Assembly (NCBI GenBank): GCA_015680685.1
Contig: MNCI01004170.1
Coordinates: forward strand, 1,299,993 to 1,363,992
DNA: 64,000 bases
Direction of reading: 5' to 3'
Source of the DNA: Gnetum montanum
Taxonomy: Eukaryota; Streptophyta; Gnetopsida; Gnetales; Gnetaceae
A model generated the notes under the pieces. It did no database searches. It had not been told where the DNA came from and worked only from the letters and a program-made list of their open reading frames with translations. Of this stretch, positions 22,771 to 33,949 are shown in pieces (within the stretch, counting starts at the first letter, position 1; every line of letters begins with the position of its first letter). The position numbers and the translations under genes were made by a program.

Positions 22771-23120
22771 GATAAGAGGATCTACATGTGTAACAAAGCC
22801 ACCTAATATCTATTCTTCTTCTTTAAGTTATAAATTATTTCCTAAACGTGAAGATCTAGATATTTTTGCAAAGGCTAAAGAATCTCTAAATGCAAACAAA
22901 TGAGATGTAGCTATAAAAGAAGAATAATAGAATTTTAAAGAAAAACCATAATTGGAATTTAGTGCCTTTTCCTAAAGAAAGGAAATCCCAAAGAGAACAT
23001 TGGGTTTATAGATTGAATTTTGATTAAATTTTTAAAAAATAAGCAAGGAAAAACTATTTGTAAAAAGGTTTGCACAAAAACCTAGTATTGATTTTATAGA
23101 AATTTTTCATCTAGTATTAA
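22771..23120 (+). pseudogene. Copia I RT N-terminal segment, copy 1
   Basis: In broken frames: SYKLFPKREDLDIFAKAKES, then FSAFS..RKEIPK (usual P.GRKAI..KWV), then LFVKRFAQKPSIDFIEIF. This is the conserved start of copia RT. A second, diverged copy of the same segment follows about 434 bp later. Confidence 0.7.
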
Positions 23121-23199
23121 ATATTTCCTAGTAATAATAAAAAGTGAAGAAGTGGTTGGTTAAAACTAACGATAATGCAATTTAAAATAGTACTCTCAT

Positions 23200-24690
23200 G
23201 TATTGAGTAAGAAGGTATACATATGTGACAAAGCCAATTGTCAAGTATGTTCCTTCTTTTAATTATGCATTCTTTACTCATAGTGGAGAGATAGAGACTT
23301 TTTCCAAAAACTAAAACATGTCTAAATGTAGATAATTTAAGATGCCGCTGTGAAATAAGAAAGATAATCCTTAATCCAAAACAATACAAGGAATCTAGTA
23401 CCTTTTCTAGAAGGAAAGGAAAGTTGTAAGAAACTATTGGATTTATAAATTGAAGATTAATTTAAATAATCAAAAAACATACCAAGAAAGATTAATGGTA
23501 AAAGGATTTGCATAGAAATTTAATATTGATTTTATAGAAATTTTTTCATCAAGTATTAAATATTCCTCAATTAGAACTATTTTATCTTTGGTTGCTTGTT
23601 TAGAATTCAAATTAGAGTAGCTAAATATTAAGATAGCCTCCTTATATTGTGATATTGATTAAAAGATATATATGTAATCATCTAAAATATTTATAAATGA
23701 AAAATACCTAAATTTGGTATGTAAATTGAACAAGAGTTTGTATGGATTAAAAACAAGCTTCAAGATAGTGGTATAAGAAATTTAACGCATTTTTTAAAAA
23801 GCCAAAAATATAACAAAAGTAGTTTTGACCACTATTTTTTCCAAGTATGGAAGGTAAATTTTGCATTTGCTGCTTTATATGGATGATATGCTTATGTTGG
23901 TAATGATACAATAGTAATAAAACAATTTAAATTATTAATTGAAAAAAATTGTAATGAAGGATTTCAAACTAGCAAGAAAAACTCTTAACATGAAAATTGA
24001 AATGAATAGAAAGAAAAAGATATTGTAGATAAGTCAAGAAAAAATTATTGGATAGCTTTAGTATGTCTACTATAATTCTTGCTAGTACTTCTCTAGCCTC
24101 TCATTTTAAGTTAAGAAAAAATGATTATTTAAAAACTTTAGTGAAAGATCATGAATGAAAACTATACCATATATGTAGTTGGTTCTAGGATGTATGTTAG
24201 AGCTTGCATATGGCCTAATGTAGCATATGTTGTTGGTGTTGTAAGTAGATTCATGAGTAATCTAGGTTAGACACATTGAATTCCAGTAAAATGCACTTTG
24301 TGATAGTCAAAGGAAACTAAATCTTAGAAGCTATAGTTTGGAGAAGGAGATCTATAGGTAATAGGTTTTATTGATGCAAACATTGCTAATAATCTAGACA
24401 TTGGATGTTTTACTACAAATTATACATTTGTCTTAAGTAAAGGTATTTTTGGTTGGTTGTCAATGTTACATTTATTAGCTACTCTATCTATCATAGAGGC
24501 TAAAAATGAAGCATTAGAAAAATATTTTATGTAAATGTTATAGTTTTGGAGTTTTCTAGCCACTTTGAGCATTATTAAATAGAAGAGTTATAATCTATTT
24601 TGTAATAGCCAAAGTGAAATATTTCTGGCTAAAAATATAGCTTATCATGAAAGGAAAAAATACATAAATAAAATGTATTGTTCGTGATAT
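23200..24690 (+). pseudogene. Copia I RT (copy 2 onward) and RNase H
   Basis: The second copy of the N-terminal segment (23,200-23,560) runs into the rest of RT: LVACLEFKLE, then LNKSLYGLK, then LLLYMDDMLM at about 23,875-23,905, retaining the Y-x-D-D catalytic pair. RNase H follows with VGSRMYVRACIWPNVAYVV, then GFIDANIANNLDIGCFTTN, LATLSIIEAKNEALEKYFM and SQSEIFLAKNIAYHERKKY up to about 24,675. Multiple stops prevent function. Confidence 0.75.
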
Positions 24691-25120
24691 GTGTTGGAAC
24701 TTTGAATTAATTATAATATAGATACACCCCAAGATATATAGTCTAGTTATAACTTTATAACTCAATATTGACTACCAAAATTGAATCCATGACTTGAAGT
24801 TTTTAAATCAAAAGTCTTACAACTAGGCTAACATCTTATTATTAGTCATATGTGGGTGTTAGGCCTCAATATATGTATATTACAAATAAAAATTTATAGT
24901 ACAAAAGTAGAGGGGTACTATAGAGAGGAGAAACTTCAAATCAACAAAAAGAAAAGGCCTAACGGTTTTGGGGATGTCTTTTCAAGTTTTCATTCTTATA
25001 ACTAATCCTAAACCCACTGCACCTCCTCTTTAGGAAAGGAAATCAAACATTTCCTAAAAGATTAACGTTGGGTAAAAGGGGAGGATGCCCCCATCTTGTT
25101 AATAGAACCAATATTATCAA
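24688..25120 (+). repeat. R-family repeat copy
   Basis: Begins TGTTGGAACTTTGAATTAAT and shares its first 150 bp with 1,381-1,510 and, inverted, with 748-835. The part 24,860-24,960 is the reverse complement of 1,130-1,260. G/C-rich sequence lies at 25,010-25,090. It could be a small LTR or non-autonomous element. Confidence 0.45.
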
Positions 25121-25129
25121 ATATTATCT

Positions 25130-26240
25130 CCATATCTTAATCAATAACTACAAACAAATTATTAGTAGTTCAAATATCTTGAACATGCTATCCATTCTAA
25201 AGATTTGACATGTGATCACTAATAGATTAACTTCCTAAATGTTTTTTTAATGATGAAAAACCATTTAGCAACCATTTGAATCAACAACAAGTTTAGGTGA
25301 AATATTTGGAACAAATGTTTATTTCCACATAGTCATTAAAGAATTATTTGTAATTGATTTTATAGAACCTTCCTCAAAGGTACATTTCAATGAAAAGCAA
25401 TAAAGAAAAAGGGTGGGATAACTATTAAAACATTAGCAGAATAAAGAATTGTAAGATCTATAGCATCTATAGAAAAACCCTTAGCAAGATCTACAACATT
25501 TATAGAAGAAACCTTAGTAGTAATTACAGTAGCTTGATGTTGATGCACTTGCATAGCCTTTTTCAGTGTAAAAGGATATGAATCAAACTTATGCTCATTA
25601 GATGATAATAAACTTTGGAAGATTCTAATAAATAACCTTCTACATGTAATCAATTCCACTACCATGCATAATAATTGCTTGCTTAAGAAAATCAAGATTC
25701 ACCTTAATCATATATTAAAGTCTTTGAAAACCACTAGTTGTAGCTAGGATTTCAAATTGCTTGATTGGCCCAATTGAAGAGATAATATTCATTTCAATTT
25801 TTTTAAAAATCAATGGAAGATTTGGTAATTGAAAAAAATAAGAAATCCTTCTAAATTTAGAAGATGTTAAATTAAAAGAGGAAGTCCAATTTTGAATAAT
25901 TAATAAAACATGATGATGATTAAAAAGACCAATATCAAAAGCCTTAGAAACCATTGTTGAATCAAAAAATTCTACCAAAAAAAATGAGTTTGATAGATAG
26001 CATGCATAGATAGCATCCAATCCTTGATTTTTTAAAACTAGATTTAAATGACTCAAAAATATTTGAGGAATGAGGTAAATAACTTAGAATTTGCACAAAA
26101 ACATACCTTTCAAAAATTTCCTAAGTAATAGATTCTTATAAATCATTAGGTAAATTGTAGAATGGCTAAGAAGTAATGGATATGCTTGAAGAATCACCTA
26201 TTAAATTTGGTAGCATTGCATGTAATGCCAAATAGGTTGG
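25130..26240 (-). pseudogene. LINE ORF1 fragment, DUF4283-like, second copy
   Basis: The frame 25,715-26,056 carries FLVEFFDSTMVSKAFDIGLF, LLIIQNWTSSFN and FFQLPNLPLIFKKIEMNIIS, which is the DUF4283 pattern (W..SFN, then LPNLPL.F). It aligns with 88-690. The next frame, 25,387-25,695, should hold the post-domain region but no zinc knuckle is visible. No endonuclease or RT follows on this strand before the R-family copy, so the fragment stands alone. Confidence 0.6.
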
Positions 26241-26288
26241 CTAAAGAAATATCATCTCAACTAAAAAAATTAGACTAAATGAAAAAAA

Positions 26289-27165
26289 TGATATAGAAAT
26301 ACCTCTTTTGATCCACGTTTTCATCCCTACAAGTGGTTTTTGTGGGTTTTGAATACTAGGAAGAAATCTTAAAGGTCCAAGAGACATTTGGGCAAAATGC
26401 TAGTCTTTGATAGGAGATGTTTAGCAAGTGGTGAAGAAGTTTGAATTATTATAGAGATGTCCCTAGCAAGACATCTTTGCCTAGGAGGAGATATTTCACA
26501 TGCACTAAATATGTCCTTCAAATTTCAAAGATGTCTCTCCTAAATACTAAAGTTTGCAAATATATGCCTCTCCAAGTCTAAGGATGTCTCATATGATTGG
26601 AAAAAGTTCCAAGTTAGTAGTTCCAAGGTTGGAAATAGTCAAAAAAAAAAATATGAGAAAAGATGGAAAGAGCTAGAAATCTCCAAGTTGAGCATGGGAA
26701 ATGTTCCTAAGATTCTTGTCTTAGATATTTAATAAAAATTGCTATTTGTTTCATGTTTTTGAATATGAGGAGTGATGAGTGAGCACATGAGAGGTTGTTA
26801 TGAGAGATTGCATGAGTATGTATGCATCTCTATGTTCAATTGTATGTTTGGCCATTAAATCTCTCATGGTGTGTCATGTATTTAGATCTCAATCTTATGT
26901 TTGTAAGAGATATCTCATCCAATTGTGCCTTACATTGAGGACAATTATTGTGTGGTAGTAGAGTCTCATGCTTTGCAATATCATTAAGTGATTGTGAGTG
27001 AATCATTTTGTTGTGAGTTATGAAGCCACTAATTTATAATCTTCTTTTCATTAATTAAAGATAGCTATTTTTTCCTATTTTCTATCATATTAAATTATCT
27101 TTCTTAATATCTAGATTTAGTGGGATTGAAGGATTTAAAATAAATGGAGCAATCCTACTCCAACA
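26289..27165 (+). repeat. Probable 5' LTR of gypsy F
   Basis: The right end, ..ctactccaaca at 27,165, is followed by a PBS-like ttattagtatcgaggc (relic of TTGGTATCAGAGC). The left end is taken at TGATATAGAAATACC, where LINE similarity ends. No second LTR is visible, so the limits are tentative. Confidence 0.4.
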
Positions 27166-27239
27166 TTATTAGTATCGAGGCTTTAGGCTGATTGTTGCTT
27201 GGCATTTGGTTACAGATTTTTTTCAATTTCAAATAATGC

Positions 27240-28021
27240 CTAAGAAAAAATAGATTCAAGCCTTGCATAGAAACATGAAAGGCATGAAATCTATCTTTTA
27301 ACTCATGGTTACTCAATTGGATGAGATCAATGCAAAGGTAGATAGAAATGCAAGTCCCAAACATTCAACCTCATGGAGATGATGAACACTCATGTTTGAA
27401 TGATGATGAAGAATTTTTTTAGCCTAGTGGAGGGGAAGTAGATGATATGGAAGGAATTTCCAACTATAGGAGTGTAGGAACCCATAAGCCAAGGGTTTTG
27501 GTGGAAATGAATCCACTTTCTTATATCAAAGTTTAAAGAGCTTCATCACCTTCTTCTCATGGTAAGCTTAATGATGAAGATGAAGCAAGGCTTGCTAGAG
27601 CATTCAGTAATGTTTCTAGAATCGCAGCATGGAATTGAAGACTTTCAAAAGTGTAAATGACACCAATGCTTTTGCAAGTTGGCTGAAGGTACTTGAAAAG
27701 AATTTTGAGTTGGAAGAGGTACCAAATTAATTAAGGGTACCGATTGCTAAATCTAGATTAGAAGGTATAGCTTCTACTTGGTGGAAAAAGGAATACAAAA
27801 TGGACAACCAATCAGAGACTAGAATCTAATGAAATATAGGTTAGGGAAAAAATCTGAACAATCTTGTCAATGACAAGAGACCATTATGAAGTTGAAATTT
27901 CCGTGGAAAGATAACAAAGATGGCAATGAGTCTTACATCAAATTTTAAGAACTATTCCATCAAGCTAAGTTAAATTGGAAGGAGTATGAATAGGATTCAA
28001 TATTTCTAGGGCATCTCAAAA
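27240..28021 (+). pseudogene. Gypsy F gag remnant
   Basis: Broken plus-strand frames give MPKKK, VTQLDEINAKVDRNAS, then the retrotransposon gag core NDTNAFASWLKVLEKNFELE, then IAKSRLEGIASTWWKKEYK. The pattern W..LEK.FEL..V followed by A...L.G.A..WW is typical of plant Ty3/gypsy gag. It stops abruptly at about 28,021, where the D LTR starts, so F was probably split by D. Confidence 0.65.
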
Positions 28022-29150
28022 TGATGTATCACTAAAAATTTGGGGGACAAAGAAACCTAATGAACAATGCCTAAAATTTCATGATTTTGCAAGATTTTTC
28101 CCTAGGGAACCTTGCTTATGGGCATAGCTAGCCTAGGAATAGTCTTGGTGGAAAAGGAAAATGACTAATAATTTAAAAGAACATTAGATTTAAAAATATT
28201 TAAATACTTGAAAGCAAAAATATTGTACATGAAATGACTTACATGCATTAAAATGATATATAATATCAAATTACATCAACATGAACACAAACATTGGAAA
28301 ACATCAAAGGAAAAGGAAGGAACTTAGTAGATTAATTTTTGATTCATTTGCTTCTATGGCTATCGAAAGTTTGATTCTTGATCTTCTCCTAAAGATACTC
28401 ATGGTAGGATTTGATAGCCTAAGTTATCTGCTCTGTTTGAACCTTAAGCTTCCAAAGCTTAATGATCGTTTCCACCTTTTTAGTTGGATGGCACCCCAAG
28501 GTACTCCAAAGCCCATATCAAAGAGAAATGTCTCAAGTAAATCTAGGGTTTTCTTGCTTGAAACTAAAAGAGATCATGAATGACAAGAGAAGTATGAAAT
28601 ATGTACTAATTCAAGTTGGATATTGGAATACGTTGAATAAAAAATGTATTATTATTAAACAAAGAGGAACACAAAACATTTTTGAGCCTGGTATCTAGGA
28701 AGTTATTCAATTGTTATTGTTTACATCAAAAATCTATAGCATGATGAGATTATAAAGCTTTGGCAAAGGCTCCACTAGTGAATTATTTGAGAGATTCAAA
28801 TATATTAAAATAATGAGGTTTTCCAAACACTGATGGATTATACTAAATAGCCTTTACCTTGAAAGATTCAAATGTGATATTCATGTTCTATTACTACAAT
28901 TGATACCTAATCATGGAATGAAAAAGCCTGGGTTAGAGATCCAAGACTAAACAACAAAATTCAACTGTAGAATTCTTTTTAACAAGTTTAGTTCTTTCAT
29001 GTCTTTTAACTGTTGTCCCTACCCTTGACTTCACTACGAAAAAATTTTTCATGTTGTTTAATAGGACGACAGGTTTTTTGTCTAAAGAATGAAATCTAAG
29101 ATCGTATTTTGGTGTATTATTGTTACAAATTAGAATGGGCAATTCCATGG
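28022..29150 (-). repeat. Left (3') LTR of D, part 1
   Basis: Aligns with 55,160-56,310 of the right LTR, including the shared stretch 'gcttatgggcat'..'gctagcctaggaatagtct' at 28,110-28,140. It stops at the target site CATGG (29,146-29,150), where Athila C is inserted. On the minus strand it retains decayed pieces of the LTR-resident ORF (28,933-29,150 and around 28,300-28,580). Confidence 0.8.
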
Positions 29151-29955
29151 TGATGAGCAATGAGGTACCCCTATGCCCAACCATACAAATCATAAAGCGT
29201 TCATGCATGATCTGGTTGAATTCCATGGACTTTGTCATTTCCAGTGCACTAGCCCTTTAGGAAGTGAATCTAGCCTTAAGGTCAATCATTTTCTTCCCAA
29301 TTACACTTGTGACATTCATTGGTATGGCTAAGTGTAATTGAGGCATTCGATTTGTATCATTTTTTGTTTTATAGTTAGCACTTGAAATGTAAATAAAAAG
29401 GGATTTAATTAACTAATCATTTAACTAATCCTAACATAAGTATCCGTTCCCACTTTCTGTACATGTTCTAAACCCACGTATCCACTGTTGGATGACCAAA
29501 CACTATGCTACTAGGCATACCAAGTGATAATGCTACTGGGATTACCAAGTGGTTGTACTTATGTGTGTAATCTATCCAACTTAATTGCTTATCTAACATA
29601 GTAACTAGAAAATAATTAATAATTAATTGAAAATATTTAATAAATAATTAGAAATAGTAAATGCATAAATAAAATATCTAATCTATCCAAAGTGCTGCAA
29701 GGTTTATCAAAAAGCTCATCTTTATTGTCGCAGACACTATCATGCTTAGGTACAACAATGCTTGAATAAAGATTCGTACACTCAATGACTCCTACTACGG
29801 GCACTCAAGGGAAAAAAATTCTAACTTTCAAATGGAAAAAATGCAAGAGCTTCACTACTACCGAAATCTAGATTGCCATAAATGCAGCTGGTAGGTGCGT
29901 ATTTATAAATAGCAGATAAACACTACATCAATGAGGCCTTGACGATGACTCATCA
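29151..29955 (-). repeat. 3' LTR of Athila C
   Basis: Plus-strand TGATGAGCAATG to GATGACTCATCA, 805 bp. It is shorter than the other LTR (879 bp) because part of the GGCC/GTCGATGC repeat array near the U3 end is missing. TATA-like TATTTATAAATAC lies near 29,910. Confidence 0.9.
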
Positions 29956-29971
29956 TATCCCCACGACTGAA
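29956..29971 (-). promoter_or_regulatory. Polypurine tract of Athila C
   Basis: Minus strand CAGTCGTGGGGATA directly before the LTR start TGATGAGTC. Compare B, CAGTCGTGGGGGTA. Confidence 0.8.
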
Positions 29972-30299
29972 TGAACACTTATTCTCGAGTTCTTTTACAA
30001 AATTAGAAAGCTATGAGATAATTGACTGACTTTTCTTCAACAAAACAACTGACTGACTTTGACAAAAAATGGAGTGCATGGGTGTACAGATCAACACATT
30101 ACAAAAATGGTGGTGTTCAGGACACAAAATCGAACACCATGACACAACTCTTCAAAAATTGGACAACACATTCCTTGATGGTGTGAAGGTTATTGGAGAA
30201 GATCAAATGGTCTTAGGAGATGGTGGTTCCTAATATTTTGAGGGGCCTTCACTAGCTTCATGCATTAGCAGTGATTGAGGTGGTTGCGGCGATCTTGCT

Positions 30300-33055
30300 A
30301 TTGCTACAACTTTAGGGGGGGGGGGGGGGGGGNAGGGGAGGCAGAAAGCATCTAGTAGTGCTTTCATTTTCTATTCCTTACTTCTATGATCATGCACCAT
30401 CCACGCAACTTTCCCAATGTGGGTTGGAATGGGCACATCCCAAGGATACAAGATCACTAGAAACAACTCCTTGGGATTAACAAACTAGGAAGTGAACTAT
30501 TTGCATTCAATGTCAAATGCTCTCATTATGTTCTTTAACTCCTGGTAGTCATTCATCTAGCTAGCTAGTTCCTTAGTGATAGATTGTTGATCTGTGAATC
30601 GTCCTTTGAGAACTTTGAGTTTAGCGTAAGTAGTCTCAAGCTTTTTCTTGATGTCCTTATGGTGTTTGAACTTGACCTCATATATTAGATATGAGCTAAC
30701 CTTGTTTCTCTAGTTCCAAATATGGCCATCTAGTTGTCAGCATTGCCAAGTTTGCATAATGGAGATTGGCCAACTCCATATACTTTGTCATTTCTTTGAT
30801 CTAAAACTTCTTCAAGCAGATCTCTGCTTGATTGTAGGTGTCAATCCCATCAAGGAGGGGCTGACACATCTCTCTTCTTTGTTGGAGTTGCTAGAGGGCT
30901 TCATTCACTTTTGTCTTTACCATCTAGATTTGTTTTTCATTAATTTCCTTTTGCAAACCAACCTGGTCCCTGTAGTGATTTTTCACTCTCTCAAATTTGA
31001 GAGCTTCATCCTTCTAGGCAATGATCTCGATGGTAGACTTTTGTCGCAAGGTGTGTACCTCTTCCATTGATAGATTATGGTTCTCTACAACCAATTTTCT
31101 TAATTCAGTATTTACCCTGGCAAGTTGCTCTTGTTATTGATGAATGAACTTTTGCATTTGATCTCTCTGAGCATCAACATTTCGTAGGCAATGATTTTGC
31201 ACGGATTCAGGTCTTTTTTTGATTAAGTGTGTTTCAGCTTCTGCCATAGACTATTTAAAGATGGCCATTACTGCTTCCTCCTTAGCGTTTTGAAATCATT
31301 CTTAAAGTTATTTGATAGCTTCATCTCTTGTCATTGCCAGGCTAAGGATTAGTTATTTTGCAACTTAGGCATGAAGTTTAGCTACCTCCATGGCCAAGCA
31401 TTGATTTTGCTCTTGAGCTATTTCTAGTTGTCCTTCCAAGATGATGCATCTTCCCCTTGCATTTAGCAACTCTAACTGGGTTGTGGTGATGTTCTCCAAG
31501 AAATAAAAGATATTAAAAGCCAATTACCTAGTTACTACCAGTTTTTCCAGCAACTATTCATGTTGGGCTATGTTCAATTTCTTACTAACTATGCGTGGGG
31601 ATGTTTGCACATCTTGAAGTGTAGATATGTCTAGTATAGACATTGCGGGTGTATTCAGTGCTTCAGCTACATAGTTAGCTATCACTTCTACAGCTATCTC
31701 CTACCCTTGGTGTTGCATCACCAAGATAGTTGTCTCTTCACCTTCTTCCAATCCAACCTCACCAAGAAAGTGGCAGCATTCCCAAAAATTTTTGAGAATA
31801 GATGGTGTGTTGCTAGTGACACCATCACCTCTCGAGCATTCAGATCTGACCTCGAAGATAGCTACAGTCTTTGGGTAGAGAAAATGGGACCACCTCTCTC
31901 CATCTAGCTAATTATTTGGGCCACCTCATTAAGGTGACTCATCGCTAGCTGATACATAGATGGATCTACCCCACTTGTTCTTGCTTGTTACTCTTATTTA
32001 CTCAAGATCTATTCTTAGATTTGTCATAGATTCTCAAGGATTATGCGGGCCTCCAATGCTATCTCCCAAGTGGGTGGTGGTGGCAACAGCTCCTCCTCTT
32101 GAGTGATCATTGGCATCTTATCCTTCATGATTTCTACCTATGAGGCCAAGGGAGCATGCCTAAGAGTATCATTAGAATAGTTAACAATGCCTACCCTTTT
32201 GCAAATTTTTCTGATAAGGCATGGAAAGGGTAGGATCTTCCTTCCATGTTTGTTCTCCTTGAAGCGCTTCTCGATCTCCAAATAAATTAGCTATGGAAGG
32301 TTAATAGGAAATTTCTTGCTTAGAGTGGTGCATGCTCAAGCAGAGAAAGTAGTCACCTTGCTTGGCCTCATCATTGGATTGAGATGATAGGCTACAATCT
32401 TGAAATAAATTAGATCCATTAGTGTGAGCGCACCATACTTCTTACAGTCCACCTTGTAGCATTGCTGGGTCCATTTTAGTTTTGCCTCAGGATTGCCTTT
32501 TGTTGATATTTTTGCCAACTTTTTTCCATTGTCTGGCAACCCTAGTGCCTATGCAATAGCCTCCACTGAGTAGGATACTTCAATGTCTTTTATTTTTATA
32601 ATGGACCTTGGCCTTTGGCTATTCTAGAAGAGATAGGTCTCTACCATAAACCATTCCCCACTAGACATGATGACTAGCCACATGGGAGAGATTTGCAATT
32701 ATGTCTTGACATCCTCTAGAGATTTTTCCAAAAATGACCTAAAGTTTATCTCTTGAAAAACTAATCTTTGGATTTCTCAGGACTTGATGATGTCTAGGCA
32801 GGCTTAAGTCAGAGTAACCTCAAGCCTTGGAATGGGTCTAGATTCTTCTCCTCATTGGGATTGTTTGGTAGGCACTTGTTCCTCTAGAATCTATCAAATA
32901 GATTCTACTTCGGGTTCCTCATGAAGAGGTCTAGTTGCATGGGTTGTCGCTTGTTGTTCTTGGCCTTGTTCCTGCTGGCCCCTTCCAGCTCTGGGTCGTT
33001 TCTTCTATGGTTGTGAGGGTTTTCCTTCCTATGGATGCTTTTGTTTGGGTCCCAT
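30300..33055 (-). pseudogene. ORF3 of Athila C (env-position ORF)
   Basis: Begins MGPKQKHP at 33,055 with a basic N-terminus rich in Lys, Gln and Pro. The middle, about 32,200-32,560, reads AKISTKGNPEAKLKWTQQCY, then LTLMDLIYF, then FPINLPQLIYL-type sequence and KILPFPCLIRKICKRVGI. This resembles the Pfam 'putative plant transposon protein' domain (..LPFP.LI...C...GV). The C-terminal third, near 30,750-31,080, is heptad-like: KFERVKNHYRDQVGLQKEIN, continuing as a Lys/Glu/Gln-rich helix. Element B has the same order (KLKEHFCDQVGMYKQILEKE). Many stops interrupt it, and a run of 18 G followed by an N at 30,333 makes the C-terminal region uncertain. The cellular role is unknown; sense orientation after pol is where Athila elements carry the env-like ORF. 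No clear signal peptide or transmembrane segment is visible. Confidence 0.6.
30315..30333. repeat. G homopolymer with ambiguous base
   Basis: Eighteen G in a row followed by N at 30,333; length is probably uncertain. Confidence 0.9.
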
Positions 33056-33117
33056 CTGTAATCACAATAAGACCATGGATTAGCAATCATTATATAACCT
33101 TAAAATAAATAGGATAC
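33056..33117 (-). promoter_or_regulatory. Possible mini-intron or acceptor before ORF3 (C)
   Basis: Minus strand: donor-like AAGGTATCC at 33,117, branch-like TTGCTAATCC, acceptor TTGTGATTACAG directly before ATGGG. The acceptor sequence is shared with A and B. Confidence 0.35.
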
Positions 33118-33499
33118 CTTAACTCTTGAGGATAGTTACACTTGGCTAAGTTGTGATTATGGCTAATTTAATTAACTCAATTGTTTTTTTTATTTATGCA
33201 TTATCATTGATAAGTTATCCCAGAGATTGTTGGAAGGGTTAATTATCAAAAGAGTTGATATTTTTATGTTGTTAAGGTTACTAATCCTTGGGGGAAGTTA
33301 GAAAAAAGTTTCAAAAATTTCATCAGAAACCTTAAAGTTTGCAGCCCCCATGATAAATATCTTACCTATGGTAAGTGCAAGATTGAAAAACAGAGTGACT
33401 TGAACAAATGGTTTGAAAGTTATGGGCTTTGGAAGGTTTTGGTCTCTAAAAAAATACAAAAATTCACCATGTGTTATGAGAAAATTGCAAAAAATTCCA

Positions 33500-33580
33500 A
33501 ATTTTCTAATGGTATATATAGTATTTTTGCACTGTGACAATGAGGCCATGTTGACAAGGCCTTGTCGATGCAACTATTGA
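33500..33580 (-). promoter_or_regulatory. Internal U3-like promoter upstream of ORF3 (C)
   Basis: On the minus strand GCATCGACAAGGCC then a TCAACATGG block (33,571 downward) repeats the LTR U3 sequence GCATCGACGAGGCC then TCAACATAG (41,567 downward). It is followed by a TATA box TATATATA at 33,513-33,520; the LTR has TATAAATA at 41,520-41,527. ORF3 starts about 460 bp downstream. Internal promoter function is inferred from this layout. Confidence 0.55.
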
Positions 33581-33949
33581 TCACCATTTACTTTGATCAA
33601 AATTTCAAAATACAAGGAATTTTTCAATGAAATTGGGACCAAATGAAAGCTTAAAAGACCAAGAATAGTATGAAATCATTTAACATGGCATTGAAGTTCA
33701 TATATTTGAAAAAATAGAGAAAATTTGATTTAATGGATGAATGCAATGAAAGATTAAGGAGTACTGAGCAGTTTACACAATGGAAAATACAAAATATAGG
33801 ATTGTAGCAATGTCAAAGGTAAGAAAACTTAACTAATCAAGCCAAAAGCTATGCAAGTGGGTCCTTCCCATAGCAGGTTCATGCTCTTTTTACCCTTGCA
33901 TAACCTCAACTAAGGGGTCAGTGGGCCCCATAGTCAATTTATTGATCGT

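Larger units (their letters stand above)
20503..24690 (+). mobile_element. Copia element I, decayed, with duplicated RT segment
   Basis: Plus-strand copia remnant with LTR, gag with zinc knuckle, protease, pre-integrase, partial integrase, RT and RNase H in canonical order. It differs from H in its gag and LTR. No 3' LTR follows; the R-family repeat starts at 24,688. It is riddled with stops, older in appearance than H. Confidence 0.8.

Noticed and set aside
28281-28698. Two overlapping plus-strand frames of 78-100 codons as genes
   Set aside because: They lie antisense to the LTR-resident ORF of D and the matching region of the right LTR has no equivalent open plus frame.
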